A stretch of DNA of 64,000 nt from Malurus cyaneus samueli (Eukaryota; Chordata; Aves; Passeriformes; Maluridae): assembly GCA_009741485.1 (NCBI GenBank), contig CM019215.1:76499082-76563081 (forward strand). Direction: 5' to 3'. The notes beneath the pieces were generated by a model that had not been told where the DNA came from, did not search any database, and worked only from the letters and a program-made list of their open reading frames with translations. The position numbers and the translations under genes are program-made. Below, piece after piece: positions 12,277-24,644 of this stretch; within the stretch, counting starts at the first letter, position 1; every line of letters begins with the position of its first letter.

Positions 12277-14894
12277 AATAGTTTATAGTTTTTTTGGTTT
12301 TTTTTGGTTTTTTTTGTCTGTTTCTAATCATATTTAACCATATGTATGATGGCTTTCAATTCAGAGCACCTGCAGCCTCTTTAGAAACAAATGAAAACTC
12401 AAGTATGCAACAGTTCTGAAAACCTTGTTTCTTTCTTTATGTGTTGAAATAGGCTGTTGTAGCTAACTTTAGGATGGCTTCATAGGCTAAGGCTGCTTTT
12501 TAAAGAGCAATCACGGAATCTAATCTGTGAAGCCACAGCTGTGAGTTACGTGGACAGCTTCTTAAACGAGGAACACTCAAGACACATTACTTCCCAAGAA
12601 AATTATGTTAAGAACCAAATATAGTTACTTTTTTTGGCAATGTATAAAAACATGAAGTTAACTGGCATTTGGAACAACTTCATAGCAAAATGGTACTCAT
12701 TAGAAATACAGCCACATATTTCAAATTCTGAATACAAAAAAAATCTTCAAAAAATAAAAATAAGAAATAGATTTACGGTTATTACTTAATCTATTTTCAT
12801 TGTCATTATTACATTTCCTTGCTGCTTCTAACAATTAGAATCTTTTTTTCAAAAGCTGCTACTGAACTTACTTTCTCAATCTATTTACAATAACTGTGTA
12901 CATAATGCCACTCTGCCAGTATTTTTTTTTTCCCTTTTTGCCTTCCTTTTATTTTCTGTAGATTTTCTGTACAGTATGTAAAAAAAAAAAAAAAATCAGG
13001 AAAAAAACGATTCAAGAAAGATATTGCAGTGTTATTACAGAAAGGCTCAGAAATACTCCATATTTATATATAGACAGACTCTGAAAAATGGGCAGAATAG
13101 GACTATGTAGCATGGCCTTCCTCTTGACAGACTATGTGCTGTCCCATCCAGAGGACACAATTTAGCCCCATGATAAATTAACAAGATATTAAAACAGAAT
13201 ATGATTCAACAAAGCTCTTCCTGAATATGGTTCCCCCATAATAATAATACTACCAATAATATGGAAATATAATTTCAATTAATTACTCAGTAATTCATTT
13301 ATTCCTTAAATAAACAACTGTAATGATCTGCTTATTTTCAGTAATGTATTTCATATACTCAATGACCTTCACTAATATCCTTGATCATTATTTATTTAAT
13401 TTTTATTTCAGCTAACTCCCATGTATCTCTGTCCATTTGGCTTTTACCAAGAACAGAATAAATGGTGTTGCCTCGGGGTTTTAGCAATAAGATTTTTTTA
13501 CATGAGTAGCAATAACAATTTGTTATTAAGTGATATTACCTGATCAGTTTTGTCCATCTCAAGAGCTAAGGAAATACACACAAATCTAATATTGAAGCAG
13601 AGTTATCTGTAGTATGTGCAGATTGTTGCACACATTCCATATGTATCAATTATATTTTTTGCTGTTCCCATCTCTGAAATTCCCAGGGCTGTGTTCTAAT
13701 GGTTTAATATCAAAGTAACTTTATGACAAACTGTATAGCCAAAACACCACTGACCTTTAGCTGTAATGGAAATTTCCAGAGAATAGATGAAAAGATGATT
13801 TTGTAGCTAAGACAAAATCATCTTAAGGGACAGAGTAGAACCGAAGAGCTGGACTTGTGCTACTAAGGAAATCTGGGTAGCTGTGCTGGTGGCCAGGGAT
13901 TTCCACAGCTGGTTCCTGGATCAATGCCACATGTTCTCATCCCAGCACAGTGTATATATTTTCTCGGGGCTGACATTCACCTTTATGACATCCTTTAATT
14001 TGTGCCTAGATTAATGATGAGATTAATCTAGTGATGTGGATGTAGGGGTTAGTCTGGGACAGCCCAGAAAATTAGACTCAATTTATGTCCTTCTCTCTTT
14101 GCAGACATTAACATTTTATTTATTTATTCTTTAGCACTACATCAGGTATGGATGACCACACAAGTTCATTATAATGATGGCCTAAATTAACATGCACTTC
14201 CGGGCTGTTAAGGACTGATTTTTTTTCGTTCTTCTTATCTACCAGCATCTCTTTGTTCTTCTTCTTTTACAATGCTAGAGACTGTTTTCACTTAGATCAC
14301 CTAAACCATCCTTCAGACAAAGTTCACGCACTGACAGTGGAAATAAATGAAACAAACAGGGCTGCCAAGAAGATGATACTTCACTCTCCAGCAAAATAAC
14401 CAACAAGCTTGCAGGCAGCCAACCTTGCTTATCTAATCCTTTTAAATCCTGAGGAGTTACAGGTGTATTGGTATAATGAAAACAAAAAAGAAATAGAAAT
14501 TATTATTTAAATTTTGAACAATCAAAATTATGTCCAACCTACCTAATCAGCATCAGATTAGAAGGAAAGCAATCTGAACTCATTTTGTGAACACATACAC
14601 TTGTGCCATTGCTGCTCACGGAACTCAATCCAGAAACATTGCCACTTTAGATACAGAGATGCTAGCTGCTTTAAGAGGATCAGCTGAAAAAAAGTTTGCG
14701 CTTTACCAAGGGTGTGGATTCTCACCTGCTTTAATGCACTAAGCATTCTCATTGAAGCTGGATACATATGTGATGGTGGATCCATGGCATCAATCAGGAG
14801 TGAGCCTGCTTTACACACCATGCACAGGAGACTTTCAGCCCTGGAAAATTCAGGAATTAAACCTCTCCCTCTTGCAGAGGCCTCTTAAATTTAA
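12277..14894. other. AT-rich unique sequence, no gene seen
   Basis: Contains a T/G-rich simple stretch (about 12289-12317), an A run near 12980-12995, and a perfect 13-bp inverted repeat at 13792-13824 (separate entry). The reading frames are short and unsupported. Confidence 0.55.
13792..13824. repeat. Perfect inverted repeat, 13-bp arms, 7-nt loop
   Basis: The left arm AAGATGATTTTGT is followed by AGCTAAG and then the exact reverse complement ACAAAATCATCTT. Pairing stops at both outer ends (A opposite A). It lies in unique sequence. The short loop argues against a microRNA precursor. Confidence 0.85.
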
Positions 14895-14931
14895 CTTTTT
14901 TGTTTGTTTGTTTGTTTTGGCTTTGTTTTTT

Positions 14932-14963
<32 letters not shown>

Positions 14964-14993
14964 TGTTTTTTTTTTTTTTTTTTTTTTTTTTTT
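14895..14993. repeat. T-rich simple repeat with TTTG units
   Basis: It starts with TTTG repeats, followed by a 20-T run (14926-14945), more GTTT units, and a 28-T run (14966-14993). The lysine- and phenylalanine-rich frames here are by-products of the homopolymers, not genes. Confidence 0.95.
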
Positions 14994-17900
14994 AGTGGTG
15001 ACTCTGGCTTTAATTCTGTAATAGGTTTCATTTTATTTGCTTTCCTTCTTTTTCCAAATCCTAGATTATTCTTCCCCCACCCTTCCCAATCTACATAAAT
15101 ATGCATACATTTCAACTTTTGGCTAAAATGACTGACATAGTAAAAACAGAGTGATGGCCTACTCTGCAATGATTTTTCCTGCATGAGTCAGGTTTCTCAT
15201 TCGAAATTTGACAATGTTAAGGGCTTGTAATGGAGATACAGGCTTCTATTATGTTTAGTAAAAAGACATTTCTCTTTAGAATAAACAGAACATTTAAATT
15301 CTCATTTATCTTTTAGGCTGACCATGTGCGTCATGAATTGTTGTTTAACAATAGTGTAATGGTGACGATCTTGAGTAAGGAATAACATGAAGACAGAAGT
15401 TGTAGGCACATTATTGTGTCTCAGACAGCATCTAATTCTTTTGAACTACTGCTGTTTCCTTCCTCCTAAGACCATAAATTAACTTTATAGTTTGTAGGTC
15501 TATGGTGAAAAGGATTGAAAACACAGCCATTACCACAGACAGAAATTGAGAATTAGAATTAAAAACCCTTTCATGAAAACAGACTCATGCAACTCCATAA
15601 TTCAGTTTGCATGGTAGGAAACTAAAATTATTTAAAACACTGAGGGACATAAATACATGGATTTATTGTATTCAAAATATAAATCACCACTGGTTGTGGG
15701 AATGGAGTGAATGTGCTCATCTTGTGTTGCTGCCTAGGGAAGCAATGACTAAGAGTATTTTCTTTTTCTAGCTGTCAATATAAATACTCTCAAGCATTAA
15801 CAAAAGGACTCCTTTACATTCTTGATATCTGCCACCTTTATGGACTTGCTTGAAAGAATGTGCTATCTGAAAGGTGCCACATGTGGCAGTGACAGACAGC
15901 AATTCAGAGCATGGCAGACAGCCAGTAAATCATTCCATGGAGTTTTCTGTCCTTCCAGCCATATCTTACAGAATCCACAATTTTGCCCTTCAATGTCAGA
16001 GGTCATAGACGTTTTAGACTTTTATATGTGAAAGTGGCAAAGAATTTACACATTCTCCTGCTAATTGATTGTTCTCTCCTTTCGGAGCTTAAGTGCACAA
16101 ATCCCAGCATGTGCTAACAAGTCTCTCACAGTCTTTCCAAGGAGTCTGAGTGAAAAGAGCATTTTCTTTCCTTCTCCAGGGGTGGAAAAGAAAAAAAAAT
16201 AGGTTTTTGGGTCATATTATTCATATTATTACCAGTTTGTTAAAATTCTGTAAAAATTGGTCATATTTGAAATTAAATTTTCAGTTCTTGCCTGATTATG
16301 AACTGATAAGAAAAAATATATAACCTTCAACTATTTCTTGTACTTTTTTTTTTCAGTTGTTCAAATGTTTCTGGAAATGAACCAATTCTTCTAAGAAAAA
16401 CTGCTATAAAGACTGCATTAAATACCCTTGTAAAACCTCTGTATGTTTTAAACTTGTAATAAATCATAGCTAGTTCCACCTGTTCTGCTAAAGGGTCAGC
16501 CAAGCTTAGAAATTTCCTCCATCAGTGGATTTACATCAACATCCAAGAAAGAGTAAGAAAAGGACAAGCTCAAGTGATACCTACTCTATGTGTATATTAT
16601 TACCACATCAATTAGTCTTACTAAACACTGAATTCAGAAAGTTAACATTGATCATGACCTCAGATGCTGTGGTAAAATCTGTTTTCAAATAAAACACTGA
16701 TCTTTACCCTTCTGAAATTACAATTGTCTGTGGGATGGCTCAAATTTACTAGATACCTCCCACAGTTTTAGAGAATTTTAATCTTTATCACAAAATCTTA
16801 TGTTTAGGTCTCAGGAATGTAAATCTATTATTATAGAAGTATGAATGCATCTGAAACAGAAATGGTAAATTTAAATGTGGTATATGAGCTATGGAAAAGT
16901 TTGAGCTGTGGTTATGTGAGAGACTGGGAAGATTGATGTCTCGAGACATTTTGGTGTGTTTGAGAGGAAGGGTCAGGTCAGGCTGCATCCCCCTCTACTA
17001 AAGGCAATATCTAAACTGTGCAGAATCTCTGCCACTTCAGAGGCAATGCTCTACACCTACCTCTGGAGCCCCTAGCCCAGCTCCTAAGTTGCTAAATGAC
17101 TGGAATTCCCACCTGGGGGAAAGGTCCCAGGAAGGCCAAGAGGTATTTAAGGCTGAACATGCAGCAAGCATGTCTTGACTCTACCTCTTCTTGCTCTACC
17201 TCTTCTTGGAATTTCTATCAGCTGAGCACTTCTACAGAAGGAGTGATAGCTATGTTTGCGCTTTTCTCAAACTTTCCTGTCTCTCTTTTGTCTTCTTCCA
17301 ATTCCCTCTTCTCAGATTTTTTGATTTTTTGATTTTTTTTTTTTTTTAAAAATCAGACAGGCTTAGATTTTTTGAAGTTGAATGGGCCAAGTAAAAGCTT
17401 TGGGAAGTGTTTTATATTGACTGAATGTTGTTTAATACCTTTTGCTAAAGTTCTTTGATTTTCTTAAGTTGCCAGTGAAGTTCTTTTAGTTGTTTTGACC
17501 TCTTGAGGGTATTTCGTCAGTATTTCTCCCATGTATCTAATTCAGTGTACATGAACAACTTGTAAAAGTCTTGTCAAGTAAGTTTTTTTGGGGTCTTACA
17601 GGCTCTTACAGAGCTTCTGTGTATTCTGTAATTACTTAAGTAATTCTGAGCTGACTCTAAAATGCAACATAATATCTGCTCTTCCTTCATTTTATATAAA
17701 ATAACACCAGCACATGGCAAAATAGTAATATATGGGCATTTTTTGTTTTGCACAGTTGTTTCCAGTGGATGTTCTGAACTGAAAAGTTCTTTTCCCCTTG
17801 TCTCAGCTACAGACAGGTTTAGTAAATACTTCTCTTAACACAAACTCAAAATTGTCACAGTGATTTGCTAATCCTCTTGCTTTCTTTGCTTCCTCAGGCA

Positions 17901-18621
17901 CACAAAGCATATTTTCTGCCTGGTCAGAGCCAAGGGTACATGGAGCTCCTAATGCATCTTTCTCAAGGATCTTGCACAGGGCCAGCCAGCAGACACACGA
18001 AATGCACACATCCCATAGTCCTGGCTCCTAAATAAGATTTTAACCCAGTGGGATTTGTTTTGCCTTCACTGTAAGAAAATCATCAGCCATGGGGGTGATG
18101 GGAAGTGCTGTGTGTTCCTGCCTGAGAGCCACAGCCTGGGTTCCCCCACAGAGTGAGGCCAGGCTGGGCTGTGTTAGGGGGATATAGCTCAGAGCCACAG
18201 GCAGTGAGGGGTGCTGAGATCCTGACAACTGAAATCCATTTTCTTTTTTTTTAACAAAATTGGTTTAGTTAAAGGCTGGAGTTGATAATCCATGGGTTTT
18301 TTTTCATAGTTGGCTAGGGAATTTTAACAGCTACTGATGCATGCACTTGTAATGTGACCATTCCCATGCACTTTATATATAAACACTAAAGGCAAAGGAT
18401 TGGAAATCCTTGTAAAACTAAAGAAATTAGGTGTCTTAATAACTGTCACTATTTCAGTGTAGATCAAACTAAATCAAATTTTAATGCATCTTCCTTGTGT
18501 TCTAAGGAGATAAAGTCTCATGTGTTGGGTCAATTTTACTTTGTGGAAGCACTAAATATTTTCTGGGAAGATGAAAACCAAACAGCATGGCAGCTTCTAC
18601 TACTTTGTAGCAGGCCTTCAG
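14994..18621. other. AT-rich unique sequence, no gene seen
   Basis: A 15-bp tandem duplication lies at 17179-17208 and a T-rich tract at about 17319-17347. A GC-richer block spans about 17900-18230. No coding evidence is visible. Confidence 0.55.
17179..17208. repeat. Exact 15-bp tandem duplication
   Basis: CTCTACCTCTTCTTG occurs twice head to tail with no mismatch. A two-copy duplication of this size fits slippage or microhomology-mediated repair. Confidence 0.9.

Positions 18622-18667
<46 letters not shown>
18622..18667 (+). repeat. 46-base poly(A) tract
   Basis: An uninterrupted run of A between CTTCAG and GATAAG. I could not find a target-site duplication or a recognisable parent sequence upstream, so I call it a homopolymer rather than a retrocopy tail. 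Its exact length is unreliable in assemblies. Confidence 0.9.
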
Positions 18668-18669
<2 letters not shown>

Positions 18670-19439
18670 TAAGTTTTTCTTCCAGGTTTAATCATTGGTG
18701 TGTTGCAGTATGGCAGCAGATTTCAACAGCTTTTTACCTGAAACTGTGACCTGGGAAATCTGGACATATTGCATTTAGTAATTAATTGCCAGGCATATTA
18801 CCTGGAAGCAACTAAAGAGTTCTCATGAGTCTTTTCCAGAGATGAAATTGTCTCCAGCAATTTCTTCTTCTGAGACTTCAGAAATAAAATGTTAAACCAG
18901 ATATTCACAACAAAATAAATATCTCTCTGTCTGGTGTGAACAGTGGAAATGGTTCCAAGGTGATATGTAACAACCCCCAGTAAGATTAAAGAGAGTTACA
19001 GCTTCCTTTTTTTCAGTTTTATCTTCAACTGATTTAATTCTGTTTTGTCATTTTCAGTGCTCTTCAGTGTTTGGATTCTGAGGCTAATGGATTTAGATAA
19101 AATGTGGTCTGGGTGAAGGAAAGGTTTTTTAACGGTGTATTTTTAGAAGAACTAAGCTGCTGAGAAAGGAGAATTCTGCTAGGGGCAGGGAACGACTTCT
19201 CCAGGGTTTCCCAGCAAGCCACTGGCAAGGACAAGAAATAGAATCTTGGTCTCCTGGGGCTGTGCCTGCTGCTCTGTCCAGCAGCCTCCACAGCTGCTTT
19301 TTATATGCAACAGTCACAAAAAGCAGGGCTGGGAAAATGCCTTCATCATAAACAAGAAGCAAGATGTATTCAAATGCTTCCAGCAATTGTCGAGCTGTTG
19401 ATTCGCAGTCATCCCTCAAAACATGAAGCATGAAGAATA
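18668..19439. other. Unique sequence, no gene seen
   Basis: Moderate GC with overlapping minus-strand frames (19064-19431) that I cannot tie to a protein. No repeat recognised. Confidence 0.5.
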
Positions 19440-20160
19440 GCAGTTCTTTTCATTCTTGAAGTGCATATCTGCACTGCACAGGCATTAGGCAGGGAAGGGG
19501 TTGCCTAATTAGGAGGGCTTGTCCTGGCTTTAGTGCGACTTAAGAACAGCTGCTTTAAGTTGCATTATTGGCCTACAGATGCCACTAAAGATGATTTCTC
19601 CCCTTCAAAATGGATGTGTTGTGTGGCCTTCAGCAAATCAATAAATCTACTTAAATTGAATGGAAATACTCTGATTTGGTGTCTTGTGTAGCGTTTGCCA
19701 GCAAGTTATCGGCTGCCCGCTGTTAACTCCAAATCCAAAAGGACTCGTCACCATTTAAAATGACATATTGCACTATTTGTAGCATTTTCTGAAAGGCTGC
19801 TTAGCCAGGTGCAACTCTGATCCCACAGGGAAAGGAGCCACAGCTGCAAAGGGATGGAAATATGGAATTTTGTAGTGGTGGTGAGAGAGGATCACCAGAT
19901 GGGAAATTTAGCAGGAAATCTCGGTGCCATTATGAATCTCACCCTCTGCATTTCCAAGTGGAAACGAATGCTTGAATGCTGAAAATTATGATATATTAAA
20001 TCATTATTGTGAATTGCAGTTAGCTGGCTCAGATATACCTGAGATTCTGGAATTACAGATGGCAAATTTAACCAAGCATTGTGATGTGCTTTTGCTGCAG
20101 ATATCAGTGAAGCAGGGAAAGGTGCACATAATCTCTGTCAAAGGCTTCCAATAGCATCAG
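19440..20160. promoter_or_regulatory. Candidate conserved non-coding element
   Basis: This stretch differs from its surroundings. It lacks simple repeats, has near-balanced composition, and keeps several CpGs in an AT-rich setting (AGCGTTTGCC, TTATCGGCTGCCCGCTG, ACTCGTCACC). It carries homeodomain-type cores such as CCTAATTAGG (about 19504-19513) and CAATAAA-type sites. Retained CpGs and complexity suggest constraint. No open frame spans it: the 60-codon frame at 19972-20154 covers only the right end. Whether it is an enhancer is inference. Conservation in chicken, crocodile or turtle at the orthologous position would decide. Confidence 0.4.
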
Positions 20161-22184
20161 GAAACCCAAACAAAGGCAAATAGGGAATTAATACACAGGG
20201 TTTTTTTTTGTGTACTCTGCTCAGAATGATACCATCTATTATTTTTGACATCACCTGTTTAGTAATCAAACTTATCTAGTGAATATTGAAGGTCTGTCCC
20301 TGTAGCAGAAGGGTTGCACACAAAGATATAGATGTAGTATGAGACCAGTTCGATCACTGGAAGGTTTTTCAGAAGCACTTTTGTGTGTGCGAGGCAAAAC
20401 ATCCTGTAGGCAAGTTGGGAAAAGGGGGATGGGGGTGGATTAAATTCTTGGATATTAACTGTATTTATAGTGAAAATTATTTGGGGTTTGAGGAGTGATG
20501 AATAAACTCTTGCAGAATGACAGCTTCCCAAAACTTATTGATGAGAGCAGGCATGTTTGATCATCACAAAAAATCACGTGCAACATGTATTGATAGATTA
20601 TAAACTTAACCCTACTGGACCACTGCCAAACAATGGGCATAAAAGGAGATGTAATGGGATATGTTTGTTTCCATGTATTTATAAATCTATTCTCAAATAC
20701 CTGGAACTTCATTTTATTCTAAAAACAAAGAACCTAGAAATTTTTCTGTACATCAAATATTCTTGAGGACTTTGTTAATACAGAATTACATTGGAAGTGT
20801 TTGCAAATTTTATAGCCAACTTTGCAAATCAATTAGATACTCAGAAGTAAGAGATATTCCCAGTCTTTTTTCTCTAGACTGGTTTACTTAACAACCTCTC
20901 TTCACTTTTTTAACATGCCCCATCTCAGACCTTTAACTGTCTTTGAGTAAAACATTCTGCAACCTCTTTTGACCTGGTTCATTTCGTTGCTTATATGTCC
21001 TATAATTTTATTCTCCTCCCACCTCCCCTTGAGAAGTGATAAACAAAGTTAAGCTGGTTCATTTAGGAAAAAAACCTGCTTTTGCTTTAATGAAAATTCT
21101 CCCTTCAGGAAAATAATTTTATTTGCTTTATATCATATGTATCAATATATAGAATGGCCAAAAGGAGAGTCTCTAAAGACAACCTATTTGTTTAGCATAC
21201 AGGGAGTAAAAGACAAGTTGTGCTTTTGACTGAGACATATCAGTTATGCATAAAGCAAATTAATGTACTTAAAGTCTTTGATTTTGTCAAAAGGCAAGAC
21301 AAGTGATGGTATTATCCAGTGTTTTGAACATCATGAAATTATGGGAGCTAAGGGACTTAGGAGATGATCTAGAAAAGAGCTGGGTCAAATCTGAGAAACT
21401 CCAAGGACTCTCTTCAATCATTCAACAGCTCAGACCTTTTGAATCCAAACTTTTACAGATGGAGAAGACTCAGACAGATTGTCCTGCATGTTCAAATACA
21501 GTCAAGGCAGGTGCCAGAAAAACAGGTGGACAAAGCAGAAAAGGGGTGGCCTTTAATTGTTTTAATAACATTCTGAGAAATTACTATAGCACCTAATTTA
21601 CTTTTCCTGGCTTCAGAGTTTTCATTTCTGCACAACAAAGACTATATTCGGGTACCATGAAATGGGGTACAATGTTTGAAGGATGTGCTCTAGCTCTAAT
21701 GGTAATTGTTTGTTCAATATCTGTGCCCTAGCCAAAGACTGCAGAAGGTCATTCTGTCCTCTAAAATTGCTTAATTTGCCTATCACAAGGTACCTAAAAG
21801 AATAGTCTGTAGTTGCTAGCAAAGATAAATAGGGATCAGCACTTCAGCTTCCAAACCTTAAAATGTCAGGCACCTTTATTGCCACTATTTATCTCATTTA
21901 TTATCTGATCAATTTTATTTAAGACCAAGACTCTGAATGAAACACTCACTTCAGAATGGCCTTTTTTTCAGAAAGCATGCTTCTAAAAGAAGCATTAACT
22001 GAATCACAAAGAATTTGGCTTTCTTCACCACATGACTTAGATAAAAAATTATTAGCAATGGCAGCTGTAGATTGTTAGGAAATAGTTCCATTCTACACAC
22101 AATCATTTCAAGTGCATGGTAAAACAGTAAAGTGTTGATAAATCATAAGTCTTTTTGTTGCTGTCTTGTTCTGTCCTTGTGTTA
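20161..22184. other. AT-rich unique sequence, no gene seen
   Basis: Several 60- to 97-codon frames on both strands overlap each other. None resembles a family I know, and none is bounded by convincing splice sites. Confidence 0.55.
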
Positions 22185-22470
22185 GAATTCTGAAACCTAA
22201 GAGGACTGTTGTGACCATCTTATCCAACAGGCCACATAATTTCCTTATCCAATTTCTGTATCAGACCTGTAATTCCTGCCTGAGCAAGGGTAGGTACCAT
22301 TCTGCAGACCCTTAACACTTAATGGTTCAAACATTTCAAATGATGGAATATCACTCACAGTCACTGTAAATTACTCCAGCTTCTAGTCATTCATACCTCT
22401 TTCTCATCTGAAATTGTCTAGAGTAATTCCCACTATTTTGTTGTGATTTTCCTTCCTAAAGTTTTAAATC
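22185..22470 (-). mobile_element. Old, decayed CR1 3' fragment
   Basis: The plus strand shows, in CR1 antisense order, GACTGTTGTGACCATCTTAT (related to 'ggtcatctagtcc'), CCTGCCTGAGCAAGG, AATGATGGAATATCACTCAC and then TGTAAATTACTCCAGC (related to 'ggcaatttattccag'). Order and spacing fit an ancient CR1 of the kind shared with turtles and crocodilians. Divergence is high, so this needs an alignment to an ancestral CR1 consensus. Confidence 0.5.
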
Positions 22471-24124
22471 TTCTGTCTTAAATTTGTAGGTTCTCATAGG
22501 TGATAGAAAACTTAATCCTAAACATTGGTTGGATAAAACAGATAGCTTCTGTGTGAGGCCAATTTTATAATCAGCCAGCTTATATCTCTTGAAACTTTTT
22601 GCTGTAGTATTGTATAAAACAGATTTTTTTTTTAAATAGCATTAATAGTCAGTTGTTGTAAAGAAATCCACAGAGATGGCTGATTTCTTTTTTTTCAAAA
22701 TCTGATCATAAGTATCTCATATAAATACTTGTTACACTTCTGTATGCTCAGTTCTATTAAAAATAATAAATACTATTTTTTTTTTATTTCTTGGTAGATT
22801 CTACATTAATATTTCAATGTCAAGGATGATTTCATACTTTTCTTTTGTATTACTGAAAATGCCACTAATAGTGTTTTATTTTAAAACTGCCTTAAGAAGT
22901 ACCAAAGGAAAAAGCTTTTTAATAAACAGAGTCTAATTAGCAAGATCAAAAGATAGATATATTTGTCTAATACAAAGAAGCCTAACTCTGAAATTCTGTC
23001 AAACTGCACTGATTTACACCAGCTCATGGTATAAGCTAGAGATTTTGATCTAAGTGACAAAATAACATGTTCAAACTCACCAAACTCACTCTCACTCAGA
23101 GTTATTGGATTCTCCTGCATCTAATGAAGAGTAGAATTTAATATTTTAAGATATTTGTTTAAAATAAAATACTATTATTTAATTGATCTCAAAACTCTTA
23201 AATACTTTCACTATTCTCAGTTTTGAAATTAAAATCACTATCTAGGTCATGGATAATTAAATCCATAGCATTTGATAATACAGGTATGAAATCCATCTTA
23301 AAACAGCGACAAATAAAATACAACCAAAAGTAATCCTGAAAAATATGAATACATTAAATCATGAGAAATCTTGAAGGTGACATTTAAAAGAAAATTATTT
23401 GTGTACTTGTACACATATATTATGAAACTTTGAATTACAAAATACAGCTGTGCTCCAAAATCACCAAGAACTAATTATTATCTTGGTTAGCTGATGAAAT
23501 GAGAAGATCTTTCCCTTTGTTATTACCTTGCAAAGGCTTTTCTTACTGCACATAAACTCTTAAATATTTTGAAGTTTTATATAGGGAATGAATGTGTACA
23601 TGTACCATACATGCACACATATATTAGGTAAATGTACATATATACATCATGTTTCTAACAGAACAGGAAATGTTGACTCAACTTCTCAACGTGGGGTGAA
23701 TTCTTGAATTAGAAGATTATTACACAAAGGAGAAAAATCTCATCATCTTTATCCTCTCCTCAGTTTCATCCTGAAGGTTTGTACCTTGAAATAGGGTAAG
23801 ACCTGGAAATGTTAATGTATTTTGAAATTTCAATATTTTTGTTCTAAAATTTTGATTGTTTCTCCATAAATATTACAAAACAATTTCCCTTTCACTATTT
23901 CACCAAATATTCCTGATTCAAATTTTCTCCTGCTTTTTTTTTTTTTTTAAGTTCTGACTGTGAAAAGTGCTAGCTTATGCATTTTCTGCATGCCTAGAAA
24001 AGAAAACCAAACTTCATCTGGGTCAATATAAATTTTATGAACAGTGGAGAATGACCTGGAAGATAAGAGCGACTGTTAACATGTATAACCTCCGATAATT
24101 TACTGCTCCCACTTCATCTTTCAG
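22471..24124. other. AT-rich unique sequence, no gene seen
   Basis: Includes T runs at about 22623-22632 and 23935-23948 and an AT/GT-rich patch around 23595-23650. Nothing else recognised. Confidence 0.55.
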
Positions 24125-24226
24125 CTCTGTGGAGCAACGGTGTCTCCTAGTGGACAAGGAGCTGCAAACGGCAGGCAACGACTTTCTCAGAAAATACTCA
24201 GTCCATTTCAGTTGCTTTTTACAAAG
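24125..24226 (+). other. Exon-like 102-nt segment (unproven)
   Basis: The segment is preceded by a pyrimidine-rich tract ending CTTCATCTTTCAG and followed by GTACTG after ACAAAG, so it has both AG acceptor and GT donor dinucleotides. It is exactly 34 codons long, open in its first frame (begins LCGATVSPSGQGAANGRQRL) and also open in the second (begins SVEQRCLLVDKEL). It keeps several CpGs (AACGG, AACGG, AACGAC) in AT-rich surroundings. I do not recognise either peptide, and the donor is weaker than the GTAAGT consensus. It could be a small exon, a cryptic exon or conserved non-coding DNA. Confidence 0.2.
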
Positions 24227-24279
24227 GTACTGTCCTAATGAAGCTAAGACTTGTGCAAGTTGTTACTATTGGAAGTGGC

Positions 24280-24321
24280 TTTGTTGTAAATTCAGTCAAG
24301 TTTTGTTGTAAATTCAGTCAA
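24280..24321. repeat. 22-bp tandem duplication
   Basis: TTTGTTGTAAATTCAGTCAA occurs at 24280-24299 and again at 24302-24321 without mismatch. Confidence 0.9.
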
Positions 24322-24387
24322 ATCCATATCCCTGGATTTACATATTTTGGAAAGAAAAATCTTCTTTTGGAAAAAAAAAAAATCTAT

Positions 24388-24388
<1 letters not shown>

Positions 24389-24424
<36 letters not shown>
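24389..24424. repeat. (CTAT)9 microsatellite
   Basis: Nine uninterrupted CTAT units. Likely length-polymorphic. Confidence 0.95.
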
Positions 24425-24522
24425 TTACAGCAAATTTTTGCTTGTGGTCTTACTCTTCTGTGATTACAGCTCAAATTGTCTTCTCTTTCCTGAACAACAA
24501 TGTATTGACCAGATTAATTTGA

Positions 24523-24644
24523 GAAAAAAAAAACAAAACAAAAACAAACACAACAACAACAAACAAACAAAGAAAAAACCAACAACAACAACAAAAAAAA
24601 AAACAAACAAACAAAAAAGAAAAAAAGATAAAAGAAAAGAGGAA
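24523..24644. repeat. A-rich (AAC/AAAC) low-complexity tract
   Basis: About 120 bases almost entirely A with interspersed C (AACAACAACAAAC and similar). Frames here encode only Lys/Asn/Gln or, on the other strand, Phe/Val/Cys runs. Confidence 0.95.

Noticed and set aside
18178..18240. GGGGGATATAGCTCAG as the start of a tRNA gene
   Set aside because: The A-box-like word is imperfect (GAGCC after TAGCTCA), and no anticodon arm, B box or acceptor complement follows in the next 80 bases.
18495..18667. Processed pseudogene with a 46-A tail
   Set aside because: I found no flanking direct repeat and no recognisable exon-joined coding sequence upstream.
21440..21520. TTTTACAGATGGAGAAGACT as a second MIR copy
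   Set aside because: Only the first 15-20 bases resemble MIR; the following sequence does not keep the MIR order.
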